A stretch of DNA of 64,000 bases. It comes from Hysterangium stoloniferum (lineage: Eukaryota; Basidiomycota; Agaricomycetes; Hysterangiales; Hysterangiaceae). Below the pieces are notes generated by a model, which worked only from the letters and a program-made list of their open reading frames with translations, was not told where the DNA came from and did not search any database. The translations under genes and the position numbers were made by a program. The stretch is from contig WHVD01000014.1 of the NCBI GenBank assembly GCA_015178975.1, positions 186,001-250,000 on the forward strand, written 5' to 3'. The number at the start of each line of letters is the position of its first letter. Position 1 is the stretch's first letter. Shown here one piece after another: positions 22,206 to 33,159 of this stretch.

Positions 22206-23135
22206 AAAATGGCCAGTTTTTCCCACCGATTCAAGCTGCAATGCCAGCTTTGTAGAAGTCTCCGCTCGGCTCATCACCGATTTACTGCTTTTGGAAGTTT
22301 TGTAGATCGTCGTTTTTATATTCCGTTATCACTGCTTAGCGCCATCTTTCCTTTAAAAAATATCTCCAACTAATGCTGACGAACGACAAAAACATGATCA
22401 GCTCGGCACTTGCACGCATCCTTGCATTTCGCTGATTGGTTGTTGCTTCCGCCAGTCGTGTTAGAAAGCGCCCGACAGGAACTGGTCTTCCGGATAAGCC
22501 CTTGAGAAGTTGTGTGTGACCCGCCGAGTTCTGGGGTAAAATCTGTGTATTGTCCAAATCTAATGGTAACGTGATGAATATCATATTCTGGGAAAATTGG
22601 CCAAACAGGGTAAGATCTCGACAGAAGTCGAAAGTCCGAGAGTGGAGGCGCTCCATGGACCGTTCAACAGCACTACCATAGGTCTGCCTCAGCGTGAGAA
22701 TCGTCACGTCTATGGGCTCCTTCCATTGGCGACGGGTAGATGAGATCTCGAATTTCCGTGCCAAGTAAGACGAGATTCGTCACACTACTAACAACTTGTT
22801 TACACTATAAACGCAATATTAACACATTTTAATGGTATATATTAGTGCAAACGCGCTAACGTTAACGTCTAGTTATAAATTGGTTCTTACTCCAGCATAA
22901 GCTTCAGAAGTGCTCGGCCAGGTCGACGGTGCATAAGTACGGGGAGGCGACTACTTTCTGAGCCATATCTCATACCGCCCCTCCATTAGCATCCTCCCCC
23001 AAGCAGAAGCGAACGCGAGGGTGCCAGAGACACACTAGCGAGATTCATACCAGAGAGACACCGGTGGCCGCGATTCCCACCCACCAAGTATCGAAGTGGA
23101 CACCCCCCTCGAGAAACGATACGCCTTGTATATAT
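22206..23135. repeat. A8 upstream region, duplicated at A5
   Basis: Collinear with about 9690-10939, including the TATA-like GCATAAGTACGGGG and the GC-rich leader. The minus-strand frame at 22336-22764 shares its last residues with the one at 10376-10558 (MARKFEISSTRRQ), so a small decayed gene on the minus strand is possible here: 142 codons are open in this copy but broken in the other. Product not recognised. Confidence 0.5.
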
Positions 23136-24239
23136 ATGCCTTCCAACTCACCTTTTCCAATATCCCTCGACACCAGGGAAGTTTCGTGCCCTCAGATATA
23201 CTACAAGCTCGTTCGTCAGCTCCTCCTTTCCTACCGGGACGTTTATGTCGTGTCCTTCTTCGGCATATTTAAAGAGAAAAAGAAGAAGGGGGAGCACGAA
23301 TTTGTTGTCGCAGCTGTTTCACCACTAGGATTCGAGTCGCAGTGTAATCCTGGCCGTCTTACCACAGGCACACATTACCAATAGGATCCCCATTGTTCCA
23401 CACAACTCTCTTTTGTTTTACCTAATCGCCTTTGTCTTCCGCCAAGCTGTCCCTTTGTTCTCTTACCTCGTGTCATCACCTCCATTGTCCTTTTGTTTCC
23501 CCCTATGTCTCTGATGCCACTCCTTTGTTCTGCCAAGATATATTAACCCATGATTAATGTAGTTACAAGCAGAAGCTTCTACCTGTATCTTTCGCATACT
23601 CTAACGACTCGAACAGAGAAAACTTAGTCCTGTCCGTACCGACCGAGTGAGGTCAATCGACGACCTTACACGCAGCAATCATTGGTTTTCCTGGTCGTGG
23701 AACGTGTTCCTTATGCGGCATCTGTTGTTGATATCCATCGAACACTTTGCTCTCCCAATCATCAAGTCGACGCGAGAGACACGATTTTGGCCCTGGACCA
23801 CCGCAATATTTACGCATTCATTCAAAACAGGTCCGCCCAGCTTTTGCAGTATGTCAGCTTCAATACAACACCCGCCGGCGGTCACTTCCTGGCTCTCGAC
23901 TTTTTGCGTATCGTTGCCTCGATATCGGAGTACAAGAAGAACTACTCCCTTACCAGGACCTCATGCTACTGGTTTGCGGGAACGGTGATGGCGACGGTAA
24001 AGGAGTGTCGCTTTCCTGTGACGCATATAAGTGGCAGTACTGAGGCTGCTGGGCGGTACTTAGGCAGGAAATTTTTCATTCGTGATCCAGATGAGATACG
24101 TGATCTCATTGAAATTTACGAAATTAAGAGGAGCGAAGATATGGGTTTTCCTGAATCCATTTTAGGTCGAAGGAGCCAGGATGAGACTATAATGGTGAGT
24201 AAAATTGATCCATCTAAGTTTTTGTCAAAAATTAAATAA
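23136..24239 (+). pseudogene. A8: subfamily A CYWFA gene split by a solo LTR
   Basis: The 5' part (23136-23342) encodes MPSNSPFPISLDTREVSC through SPLGFESQ. A 328-bp LTR-like insert follows, and the gene resumes at 23676 with SLVFLVVERVP and continues to the tail, including DTILALDH, TSCYWFAGTVM and AGRYLGRKFFI. Flanking CGCAG on both sides of the insert is the target-site duplication; A6 shows the uninterrupted sequence. Apart from the insertion I see no other lesion, so this is a recent knock-out. The tail reads ETIMVSKIDPSKF into the 3' flank unless the GTGAGT at 24194 is used as a donor (acceptor CTCCTTAG at 24247-24254). Confidence 0.85.
23343..23670 (+). mobile_element. Solo LTR (328 bp) inserted in A8
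   Basis: Begins TGTAATCCTGG and ends GACCTTACA, i.e. TG...CA ends with short inverted TGTAA/TTACA. It is flanked by the 5-bp direct repeat CGCAG (23338-23342 and 23671-23675). No coding capacity. The first 11 bases equal those of the solo LTRs at 28698 and 33479, but the body differs. Such a structure results from recombination between the two LTRs of a retrotransposon. Confidence 0.85.
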
Positions 24240-25100
24240 ATTTGCCCTCCTTAGGTACCCAATGTAGATTAGAATACATTATGTGCATATCAAACGCGAT
24301 AAATCCTACGACTTTGTAGGATTCACTGGGTGTTGGGACTAAATTCTGATATCCAGCCACAACCAACTTTATATTGTGGTTGCCGTCTTAAAGTGGCATT
24401 TTGCTATACCTTATACCAGCGATATCTATGGTGTTTTTGTAGCGGCTTCTTCTCTGAAAACCAAAATTCAAAAGCTGCTCTTACGTCGTGTGGTCCATGG
24501 GTAACTTCGTGATGTTTTCATATTTTCAAAGAGGTAGTAGTGATTTAATTTTAAGAAATTCATGTAAAGAACTATTCGGCATGCCAATGTCCTCATATTT
24601 TCAGTAATTTTTCTATTGAAGGGTATCGATGTGACAAGTAATTATAAGCATTGAGGGGGTCAAGCATAGCTATTCAATACAAAACTTAGCTACAAGGCCT
24701 CACGCTTGATAGGAGCTCACGCACCCTGATGTTACATAGGCGCTCAGCGCGTGTGCATCTTGTTTGTAACTATTTGTATCGGTTTCCTTTTTCCTCAGTC
24801 GTTACACTGATCTTGCAACTGAGTTTACTTTGGCATTTTGCCCCTCCGGTCGTCATCCCACGATGCTAATTTTAAGCCCCAACCGCTCCAGCTTTGGATC
24901 TGACATCCATTCTCTCCGACACACGGGATATGAATCTGGTGATTAAATGGTATTGGTGCGTGTCACCCGTCGACCTGTTCAACTGTCGGTGAGTCCAGCT
25001 TAAATAATAATTTTTTTGAAATCATTCGTATGTGTAATATTGACCACGGTATTGATTTTACCTATATCTGGCGCTCCTATAATGTGTAAGAAGGGGTAAG
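24240..25100. repeat. A8 3' flank and a single unit of the 12.2 kb tandem repeat
   Basis: 24240-24640 matches the A5 3' flank. 24795-24930 is one unit of the tandem repeat at 12218-12875, shortened. 24930-25100 continues with the flank also seen at 12880-13010. Collinearity with the A5-A6 interval suggests one larger ancestral block. Confidence 0.6.
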
Positions 25101-26430
25101 TATTACGGGATCAAATCTTGGGGGCTAACCACCGAATCGGCAGGCACGGCTGGCGACTTCATGGTATTTCAAATTGCATGTGCCGACCCATTGAGGCAGG
25201 ATCGATGACATGGCATCAGGGCGATTGGAATCACTATACCAGAGTTTTCTATTGCACAGCCATGCTTGGCCTTTTAAAGCACGGGATACACATTACCAGA
25301 GATGATGACGTGAGAGTCATCGAGATTGAAACACTTGTGGGGATCAAAGGAGGAATACTAGGAGCCCTACCTTGTTCAATTAAAAAATTGAATAGTGAAA
25401 ATCGGTGTTAGATTGATCTGAAATTATATAGAATAAAACAAAGAGAACCGTCTGAATCATGAATTGCTGGTGGAAGTATTCCGCAGTGCGCTACGTGAGT
25501 AAGAATCAGTGCAACATCCGCATCAACCTCTAATCGGACTTGCGATTTGTGGCACCATGGAGGGCATGTAAGGTCACAGAAAGCTCAATTTCGTCAAGCA
25601 GAGTGTTGTCCCTTGTAAGGACACGTGCGCTCTTAGGAAACATTCAGCAAGACAGGCTCCTGGTGGATCGTTGACTTAGATGGAGAATGTTTGCGACTTA
25701 TTGATGGGGAAGGTTGTTTTATGTATAATGAGAGGTGTCATAATATCCCCCGCGTTTGCAATAAAACAAACAAAGTCAGTACAGTCGCCGAGTGCTTGTT
25801 CAATAACAATAAAGCTCACTTAATTTTTTCGGTGGAGCCGTATCAGTGAGAAGGATATCCGCGGTTTTTTCAGATGTATCTCCCGTCCTAATAGCGCTCC
25901 AGAGTGACAGAAGTGAATCTAACAGTGGCAAGGAGAGTACAAATTGATCTACTGGCGACAAACACCAAAAGACTAGAAACAGAACTGCCCCTCCGAATCT
26001 CGTTGATTGTAGTTTGCAGAGCATCTGAAATTGTTTTGCAAAAACTGTTGCGAGATGCGAAAAAAAAGAACTCTATCAAGGAAATCCAGGGGTTGCTTGC
26101 GCCAAAGGTATCCCATCCATCTTGAAGAACGCATCCACAGGCAAATTTAGACCACTTGCAATTGCTATGGCTGACATGGACCGAATGCAGCGATCACCCA
26201 CCAAATTCCCTAGAACCGTGGGAATGTGCAGAACCTGTTGCATAGCATTTCATTCCAGCAATCTCAAATTCAGGCTGCGTATCGCAATGCTTCAAAATAC
26301 TATTTTTAGGATCTAGACATGATCGATGATCGATGACCAGTTCAGCACGCTAACTCTATGAAACAATTTGTGAAGTGGTGGCCAGTTAGAATCGTGTGAT
26401 CCATGTCATTCCACAATGAATTTATCGTCC
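25101..26430. other. Repeat remnant, then unassigned sequence
   Basis: 25190-25660 matches 63510-63960 (GAGGCAGGATCGATG start), a flank that normally follows A6-type copies. 25740-26130 is open on both strands. The plus-strand reading (MTEVNLTVARRVQIDLLATN...) looks helical and charged but belongs to no family I recognise. I see nothing reliable from 26130 to 26430. Confidence 0.35.
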
Positions 26431-26580
26431 TTTGCAGGAACACTGATGAGGATGAGGATCAAAGTGGAATGTCGCCTTCCCCTTACGATTATATGTGACA
26501 GCGCTGAGATCGCTGTCCGGAATCTAGGCAGAAAAGTTTCATTCATAATGCAGATGAGATACTGATATCATAATCGGTGA
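26431..26580 (+). pseudogene. A9: short CYWFA relic
   Basis: Corresponds to the stretch from GTVM.. through ECRLPLTI..SAEIAVRNLGRKVSFIMQMRY of subfamily A with several indels. It starts within the Cys-motif helix, so the Cys itself is missing. Non-functional. Confidence 0.55.
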
Positions 26581-26768
26581 AATGACATCCGACGGCGCCT
26601 TTCCCACCATGCCATGCTGGCCCCAAAACGAGCATCCGAGCAATGCCGAATGCCGAATGTTGAGGGGTTTTTAAGCTAACTGTCAGGGACGCCAGAATAT
26701 TGTGTAATATATTGAAATATTATTTAATTATATTTCTATTCAAATAAGAAGAGGAGTGTGGTACATGA

Positions 26769-26777
26769 TATAAAAGG
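26769..26777 (+). promoter_or_regulatory. TATA box of B2
   Basis: TATAAAAGG located 53-61 bp before the B2 start codon, followed by a leader containing CTTGGTGCAATGA that is conserved in front of B1 and B3. Position and sequence are those of a typical core promoter. B5 has TTATAAATA at about 40970-40978 on the minus strand, about 40 bp before its ATG. Confidence 0.6.
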
Positions 26778-26829
26778 AAGGGCGCCAGCCTTGGTGCAAT
26801 GAATGTAGGACGTGGCATCTCCAACTACG

Positions 26830-27652
26830 ATGGAATACTTTCCTCAAAACTCACCTTTTTCACCATCTCGAAACCCAAATAACACGTTGCCCATTCAGGT
26901 GATTTACAATCCAAACTGAGTTGTGTTACCATATTTTTACCAGTTTTTCACTCCTTCAGATATTCTGGAATCTGATCATCCCATATATGCGCCTCCTCCG
27001 AGATGAATATTTCGTCTCCTCCGTCGCCATGTATAAAAAAAACAAGTCGAAGGGAGAGCACGAATTCGTTGCCGCTAAAATCGTAGGTCCACAACAGTTC
27101 AGAGCTTTCCTCAAGGTGGAGCGCACGCCGGGAGAAACACCTTCTCTTGATATTTATCGGACACTTTCTTCGAACAACTTCGTCCCAGCGATGGACACCA
27201 TTATCAGCCTCGATCAGCCTACCTTCGATGAATTCGTTCGAACCAGATCTGCCACTACATTGTATTGCCTCGTCTTCGATCCTTCTCCAGGACGTGATAG
27301 ATTCCCCGCTGTTGACTTTTGTCATATCGTCGCCAGTGTATCAGCATACAAGGATTCATACACTCTCCTCGGAAGTTCCTGCTATTGGTTTGCCGGAATG
27401 GTGATGAAGGTGGTCGAGGAGTGTCTCTCCGTGAAGCAGACAACGGGTAATAATAGAGACGCTGCGGGGCGATGCGGAGGCATGAAGATTTTCCACCCTG
27501 ATCTGAACGCGATACGTGACACAATGACCAGTTATAATAACAGAAGAAGTGCAGAAGGACCGTCCCTCACATCCGTCGTCGAAACAACTCTTTCATTGAT
27601 CGCAGAGCAGAGAATGGCCAGTGAGCTCATATCGAGGGATTATTTCACGTAG
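26830..27652 (+). CDS. B2: intact CYWFA-family protein, subfamily B (253 aa, two exons)
   Basis: Exon 1 is 26830-26898 (23 codons, beginning MEYFPQNSPF), the intron is 26899-26959 (61 nt, GTGATT...CCTTCAG) and exon 2 is 26960-27652; they join in frame. Motifs: KGEHEFVAAK with His57, FLKVERTPGE, DTIISLDQPTFDEF, RSATTLYCL, DFCHIVASVSAY, GSSCYWFAGMVM with Cys164, then KIFHPDLNAIRDTM. The tail is longer and more charged than in subfamily A (ETTLSLIAEQRMASEL). Spacing of the conserved His and Cys is 107. A TATA box and conserved leader precede it, so it is probably expressed. Predicted cytoplasmic. The fold is inferred as LRAT-like; substrate unknown. Confidence 0.8.
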
Positions 27653-28692
27653 CAGGTATTGATATGGCCTGTTCTCGAGCCAGCGTTTCAACTGGCGCCC
27701 CGCTGGATGCTGCATCATGTATCCGTCTAATAAACAATTGACTTCTCTTCTTATCCTCGACCTAAGATTACTAGTCCACATGGGCATGTATGAAATATTA
27801 GGTTTGTATCTGGAAGTTGCATGACATATTCTGTCCACATCTGGAATCCGGAGTTGTTTCGATATGGCAGGACTACAAAAGGAATTTGCAATCGTGAAGA
27901 AACTAATGAGTACTTCGAGCAAATTTAGAACCCCAGTACCGAAGTTAAAAGTTGTGGAAAGGATCAATGAAGATGAGATGTTTACATCTGGATGTAGGAA
28001 ACTTCACATCAGACGCCAGACCGTCCGTGGAACAATTGATACTTCAGTTCAACGGCTCCGAAAGAAACAAATTAGCATTTCATGGAGAAGCTTCGACACG
28101 GATATAACCAAACTCAACTGCTGAGTTTTAAAAGCGGCCTGCTTGTACGTATACCTAAAGCACGTCTACACTTCTTGAACACATCTTGTGGTCGAAGTAA
28201 ATTGGAACTCAAATGCTGAGTTTCAAAAGCGGCCTGCTTGTACCTAAAGCATATTTTCTGTGACCGGAGCTCACCGTCAAAGCAAATTAATCTCCGCGAA
28301 AATTAATCACACAAATTAACCTCCATCCCTCTTTTCATAGACACTACAGCCTTCCCAATCGATCTAGTAAAATGACATCCGGAGCCCTTTAGAGTACTAG
28401 TTTACGTACTTCGGATGCCATATATGGTTCGTATCAAGTTACACAAAGTACGGTGCCCATATATACCAAAAACAACGGTGCAACCTGTTTACACCAAAGT
28501 GTACTTTGAACTTCATACATTTGTACTAGTAGCGACGACATGATTTAATTAATTCAAATTAGAGGTTACAAACTGCCTTGTAGTCGCGATATTATGTGAA
28601 TATAGTTATTTTGCATAATATGAGTCTTAGACTGTATAATATTTGGCGAAGAAATCAAGTTGCTAATATATTTGAAGATTCTTCAAGTTAGT
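27653..28692. repeat. B2 3' flank and AT-rich intergenic sequence
   Basis: 27653-28060 matches the B1 and B3 3' flanks; the plus-strand segment KGICNREETNEYFEQ (about 27875) is the conserved frame. A short direct repeat of about 45 bp (AACTGCTGAGTTTTAAAAGCGG at 28116, AAATGCTGAGTTTCAAAAGCGG at 28210) follows. The rest shows nothing. Confidence 0.55.
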
Positions 28693-28697
28693 ACTAG

Positions 28698-28898
28698 TGT
28701 AATCCTGGTGCCCCCAGTCTTACGCACGGACCCTTTAGTTTTACGTGATTACATAATCACCGTGTTGCACGGTATAAGTAGCCGGGAAGTTTTCAGGACC
28801 TTAGACGCTGCACTTGCCTGTATCTTGTTCTGGACAATACACTGTGGTCCTGTCAACTTGTGTGACCGCCAGTGATCCCAATTGACGACGGGATTACA
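28698..28898. mobile_element. Solo LTR with 5-bp target duplication ACTAG
   Basis: 201 bp, beginning TGTAATCCTGGTGCCCCCAG and ending GACGACGGGATTACA. The termini are inverted repeats (TGTAATCC/GGATTACA). ACTAG occurs immediately before (28693-28697) and after (28899-28903). A second copy of the same LTR family is at 33479-33695, about 90% identical with one small insertion. Confidence 0.9.
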
Positions 28899-28903
28899 AC
28901 TAG

Positions 28904-29455
28904 TGATGACAAATCACTTTACTTCTCCAGGACTACTATACGCGTGGACGTGTAAGATAGCAGGATTATTTCCAATTTTTCATGTGCCTGTATCATATGC
29001 TGGCCTTCTCGTATTGTGTCTCATCGTCGCGAAATAAGCCAATGCTTATTTCGAACTTACCTCAGCGAAGGTGAAAATTCCGTTCGAATGAGAGTGAACA
29101 CCTAGTTTTGTTTTATGTGTAATAAGAATTCATAATACCTAAATAAATTATTTCCTATACTAGGTGTTTACAAGTATAACCAAGGTTAAAACCGCCCTTC
29201 GCCTAAGAATAATTGTCTTCAAGTTTTTCTAAACTTCATGCCACTCAGACCATTATTTACTGTCCTCTCCTATAATCATCGGGGATTCGGAAAAAAATTA
29301 TGACAAGTAGGTCAGCTATATAGATTACCTAGACCCCCTAGACTATATAGTACTAATTAGTCTATGATAGTCAAGAGAGAGAGAGATTGAATTAAGGTGT
29401 TTGAAGCGCTACCGCCAGACATCCTTACCCAGAACGAAGAACCACCCTGCATTTT
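28904..29455. other. AT-rich spacer, no gene
   Basis: Low-complexity AT-rich sequence with a short GA repeat at about 29371-29385. No open frame or element is supported. Confidence 0.4.
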
Positions 29456-29859
29456 TCAGGACGCTGCACAAAACATCACAAGGTCTTTCTTAACGTTAAC
29501 CTTCCTGGCCGTTTGAGTAAAACCCACACCCACAGCCCCCCTTACGGCCATGCCGAGGAGTTTTGTAGCACCGGCCATAGTTGTTCCGCCAGTTGCAAGG
29601 CTTTGAGCCATCGAAAAATAAGACCCGGAGGTAACTGCGACGCCTTGGATGCTTGCTGCGGTACTCCCCAAAGATTTAAACAATGGCATGACATGCCAAT
29701 TCCTACAGCACCTAGCGCCGCCGTTGTGAGGGGGACGAGGACCAGGGAGCTAATGAGACACTCCGCCGCTGCTCCAGCCGCAATTTTGGCAGTTTTCAGG
29801 ACATTAGGTTCATTTGAGAGAGAAGATGAGCCATTTTGGGGGAAGGCGGGGTAGGTCAC
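29456..29859 (-). pseudogene. IFI6/ISG12-like gene, degenerate copy
   Basis: Minus strand. The first part reads AKIAAGAAAECLISSLVL then PLTTAALGAVGIG; the second part, in another frame, reads LGSTAASIQGVAVTSGSYFS then MAQSLATGGTT. This is the Gly/Ala-rich hydrophobic pattern of the interferon-induced 6-16/ISG12 (IFI6/IFI27) family, which also exists in fungi. Compared with the copy at 32063-32426, the end of exon 1 with the donor site and part of the intron are deleted, and the acceptor TCTAG has become CTTTG. No in-frame ATG is present at the 5' end either (only GTG). Frame, start and splice defects together make it a pseudogene. Confidence 0.65.
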
Positions 29860-30585
29860 GGTGAGGGCAATGGGTGGGTTGTTGGGGTCCTTAAATATGC
29901 AATGAATGCATTGTAATAGTATTTACTGGAAAGTTCCACGGGGACTTTAATTGCTTCTGAGTCATTGAAAATTTTACAATATATCACACAACGTTAGAGA
30001 AAATGCCGGATTAAACTCCTATATTTTCAACAGCTATTAATATTGACAAGTACACCAGGAAAGTGGGACGATCAGTAAGTATGCCGTCTATGTTGTCTAG
30101 AGCCATCTAGGAGAGCCAGCTAGCTCGGCTGCCGTCTATGTTGTCTAGAGCCATCTAGGAGAGCCAGCCAGCTCGGCTAGACACGGCTAGATACACTACT
30201 TTCGCGAGATCCCCATTTACTAGTCGGTATAAAAGCTCACTATAGATCTAGGGAGGCTAAGGAGTCTACATAATGGGTGTCGAAAGGCGCACTGTATGTT
30301 TTCCCGAGACATACTGCTTTTAACTTTAACAGCTCTCCAAAGGGACCCACCACATCATATTATGGCATCCCTTGATATGGAAGCGTGGTGCCAGATTGCT
30401 ACTTTAGACCATAAGTATCTACTTTCATATTGTACGTCTTTCGTTGTATTTCTAGGCTCACTGGGATATTTTCCACCATAAATCATCACATAATTGTCGG
30501 GAGATAGATATACAATTGATTCATGTTCAAGCCAGTTCCTTTCGATCCGTATTCCTCTCTGTCGCAACCGCCGCCATCTTTCCCT
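29860..30585. repeat. Spacer containing a copy of the 'AGGAAAGTGGG' repeat
   Basis: 30056-30290 belongs to a repeat also at 57037-57205 and, truncated, at 62873-62936. Here a 43-bp piece (GCCGTCTATGTTGTCTAGAG...) is duplicated in tandem (30083 and 30130). It includes a TATA-like GGTATAAAAGCTC and ends GTCTACATAATGGGTGT. The rest of the spacer shows no gene. Confidence 0.6.
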
Positions 30586-30947
30586 CTATACGATACACGG
30601 AATGACGGCACCTGAAACACCTAGTAAGGCACCCCCAGCTGTTTGAATAGCACCGAGAACAGCGCCACCGGTCGCAGCGCTCTGAGCTATCGCAAAAGCG
30701 GACCCGGCGCCGACTGCGGCACCATAGGCGGAGCTTTGGATGGCTGCCGCAGTGCTCTTTAGTCTTGAGACGTGTTGGTTTCTATCCTAAAAACACGGGG
30801 ATTCCTACCTGCCACCACGCCAGCACTGCTAAAGCCTACAGCGCCTAGCACGGCCGCTGTGATCGGTACGGCGATCACTACTCCGATCGCACACCCTGTC
30901 GCTCCTCCAGCAACTACCATAAGGCCGGCAGGGATACATTGAAGCAT
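30586..30947 (-). CDS. IFI6/ISG12-like small membrane protein, splice acceptor damaged
   Basis: Exon 1 from ATG 30947 encodes MLQCIPAGLMVVAGGATGCA and ITAAVLGAVGFSSAGVVAG, a transmembrane Gly/Ala-rich segment ending at a GTAGG donor. The second half, down to the TAG at 30586-30588, encodes STAAAIQSSAYGAAVGAGSA, FAIAQSAATGGAVL and a C-terminus GALLGVSGAVIPCIV. Family members localise to mitochondrial or ER membranes in animals; the fungal role is unknown. In the sister gene the phase-1 donor is answered by CTCTAG before GGAGT. Here the equivalent is GACTAAAG before AGCACT, which puts the second exon out of phase. A phase-0 donor 7 bases upstream (GTG|GTGGCA) would rescue it. Gene or recent pseudogene: undecided. 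Confidence 0.55.
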
Positions 30948-32062
30948 TGAGCGAGGGATTGGGTCGAGTACTGTTGATGAGGGTAAGAGATGGGCTCTCG
31001 GGGCTAGCGCTATAGATGTGGGTATTTAAGCAATGAGTTTGACACTGAGCGTTGGGTGATGCCGGGGGCAAGACGCGAACCGTGCTTGGTTCTGAGCGCT
31101 GAGGAAGAGAAGCGAAGAGTTAAAATTTACGACAAGTGGGATATAGATTATGGTGATTCTTTTACTATAATCACCATCATTTTAGCTATATCTCTGTGTC
31201 GAGTTGGAAGATGAGATAGTGGTGACATATATTTCACTTGGAGGCATGCATTGGAATCATGGACTCTTCTCAACAATGAGATTTTTTTCACCTCAAGGGG
31301 TTCTCTTGACACGATATTTCAGAATATTAACATAGCAAGATAGCCAATGCACATGCGCTGCGACAGTGTCATATTTTAACTTTAATTTGAACCTGAAATG
31401 TAGAGACCGAGTGGTGGTGGATGGAGCGCTTGGAGTCTTCGTGTTCCTGTGGCGTTTCTAGAGCGGCTGTACTTTTATCCGCGACATATTATAGTCTATT
31501 ATAGTCTTTCTATAATTGCAATGCACTGCACTTATATCGTCAAAACTCCTATATTACTAGTATTTCACAAAACTCCCAATTCAGAGCTTTGTTAGTTTTG
31601 TTCACTAGGTATTGACCTTGCAAGCATACCTGACTCGGAACAAAGAGCAATCCGGTATTCTCCACGGATGTCGCACAGATACTTAAGGAGTTTTATTAGC
31701 TACTAGAACATTCTTGCGTGCTGGCAAGTTTAATTCATCCCTCCCCTGTCACAGCCGTTCACCGTGTCGTGCCGTAGTACCTGATTTGTAGAAAAGCATG
31801 GCATCCGACTTCTGCTCTAAAAGGACGTCGTATCTACCTCTGTGTTGTTCATTTTTTTTCAGTTATAAGACTCACCTGGAATTCTTTTGATCAGGTTACA
31901 TATCACTAGAGGCAGGAATATACAAATGGTTTGTGTTTGAAACAGTTTCCCCCGACTCCTTGCCGCCACTTTCCCCGTCATCTCGCTGTCTACATGGCAC
32001 GCGACTAATACATTTGCAGCGCCAAGTCGGACATTCCTAACAACCTGAGTGGCACTAAATTA
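30948..32062. other. Spacer between IFI6-like copies
   Basis: The first 120 bp are the promoter side of the copy above, with TATTTAAGCAATGAGTTTGA matching GATTTAAAACGAATTTGGCC in front of the next copy, a probable shared TATA-like element. The rest (31150-32060) is AT-rich and shows no gene. Confidence 0.45.
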
Positions 32063-32426
32063 TCATGCAGTAGCCGCAAGACTTTGAGCGATCGCAAAAA
32101 GGGATCCCGAGGCGACTCTACCTTCGTAGACACAGCTTTGGATGGCTGCCGCAGTACTCCCTAGAGATTTACGACCATAAATGATAAGGCGTGCCACTTC
32201 ATAACTTGTCAATATTGGACTGCCTACCTGCCACTACACCACCGCTACTGAAACCTAGAAGACCTAACACCGGTACAACGACTGCGCCCCCGACCATGGC
32301 ACATCCCGCGGCTGCCAATGCAGCCAGGACTGCGACCCCAGCGATGGCACATCCCGTGGCCGCCAATGCAGCCAGGATAGCTCCCCACTTTATAATGTTA
32401 ATGCCGATGGAGATAAGAAAAGACAT
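32063..32426 (-). CDS. IFI6/ISG12-like small hydrophobic protein (98 aa, two exons)
   Basis: Exon 1 is 32228-32426 and exon 2 is 32063-32160, minus strand; the 67-nt intron (32161-32227) has GTAGGC...CTCTAG ends and joins in frame (199 + 98 nt). The protein starts MSFLISIGINIIKWGAILAA. It has two hydrophobic Ala/Gly stretches, then the family core VLGLLGFSSGGVVAG|STAAAIQS and FAIAQSLAATA at the end. The core after AAAIQS matches the interferon-induced 6-16 family pattern (Gly-rich, AAxIQS, GS.FA.AQS). It ends earlier than the neighbour, lacking the last 20 or so residues. Only member of the trio with clean start, splice sites and stop. Membrane-embedded; function in fungi unknown. Confidence 0.7.
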
Positions 32427-33159
32427 TGCGTAAGAACTTTGGGTAGAGTGCTGGTGGTGAGGGATGAGATGAGCTCTAAGGGACGTACGTGTGGGGATTT
32501 AAAACGAATTTGGCCCAGAGCGTGGTGGCGGGCACGCAGGACACGGCGAATCCTCTGAGCGCTGGAGAGGGGAAGAGAAGAGTTAATCATGCGATAGGTG
32601 GGGTCCATATATGGCGAATTACCTATTCCTACCGTCAATGTAGCTATACCCGTGTCTAGTGTTGTGGTAGGGCAGAAGACCTGCATATTATAAGCGTGCT
32701 ACTATGCCACGAGGTAATTTTCAGTATTATTAGATGAAATAGCTGAGCCGGCGATCTCGCCTAGAGGAGCTAGTGGGTTGGAATTCCATTTCCGAATGAT
32801 TTTAATATAGCCAATAGAGAAAATTACAATATTATTTGTTTCACGACAATTATAAACAAGAAGGGACAATGCAGTTTAAAAGTAATGCTATTTATAATAC
32901 CTTTTGAGATGTTTACTAATTATTGAAACAGTGAACACAAAGTACTTCTGACAATTTTCTTGAACTCTGACGGATGGTGGAAAGAGAAAACATCTTGATC
33001 TGTGGTTGAGTGTGTTAGAATTGGAAATACAATATCTGATTGTATTTGTGTGTATCACATAGTGGACAAGTCTGGATGAAAAAGAGCCAGAGAGGACCTA
33101 CATTTGCATATGATATATTTGACGATATGTATTATCCATCACCTAATACTAGACCATGA
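32427..33159. other. Promoter side of the IFI6-like gene and AT-rich spacer
   Basis: GGGATTTAAAACGAATTTGG at about 32495-32515 parallels the element before the sister copy. Minus-strand open frames here are not conserved. From 32700 to 33159 the sequence is AT-rich with no gene. Confidence 0.4.
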
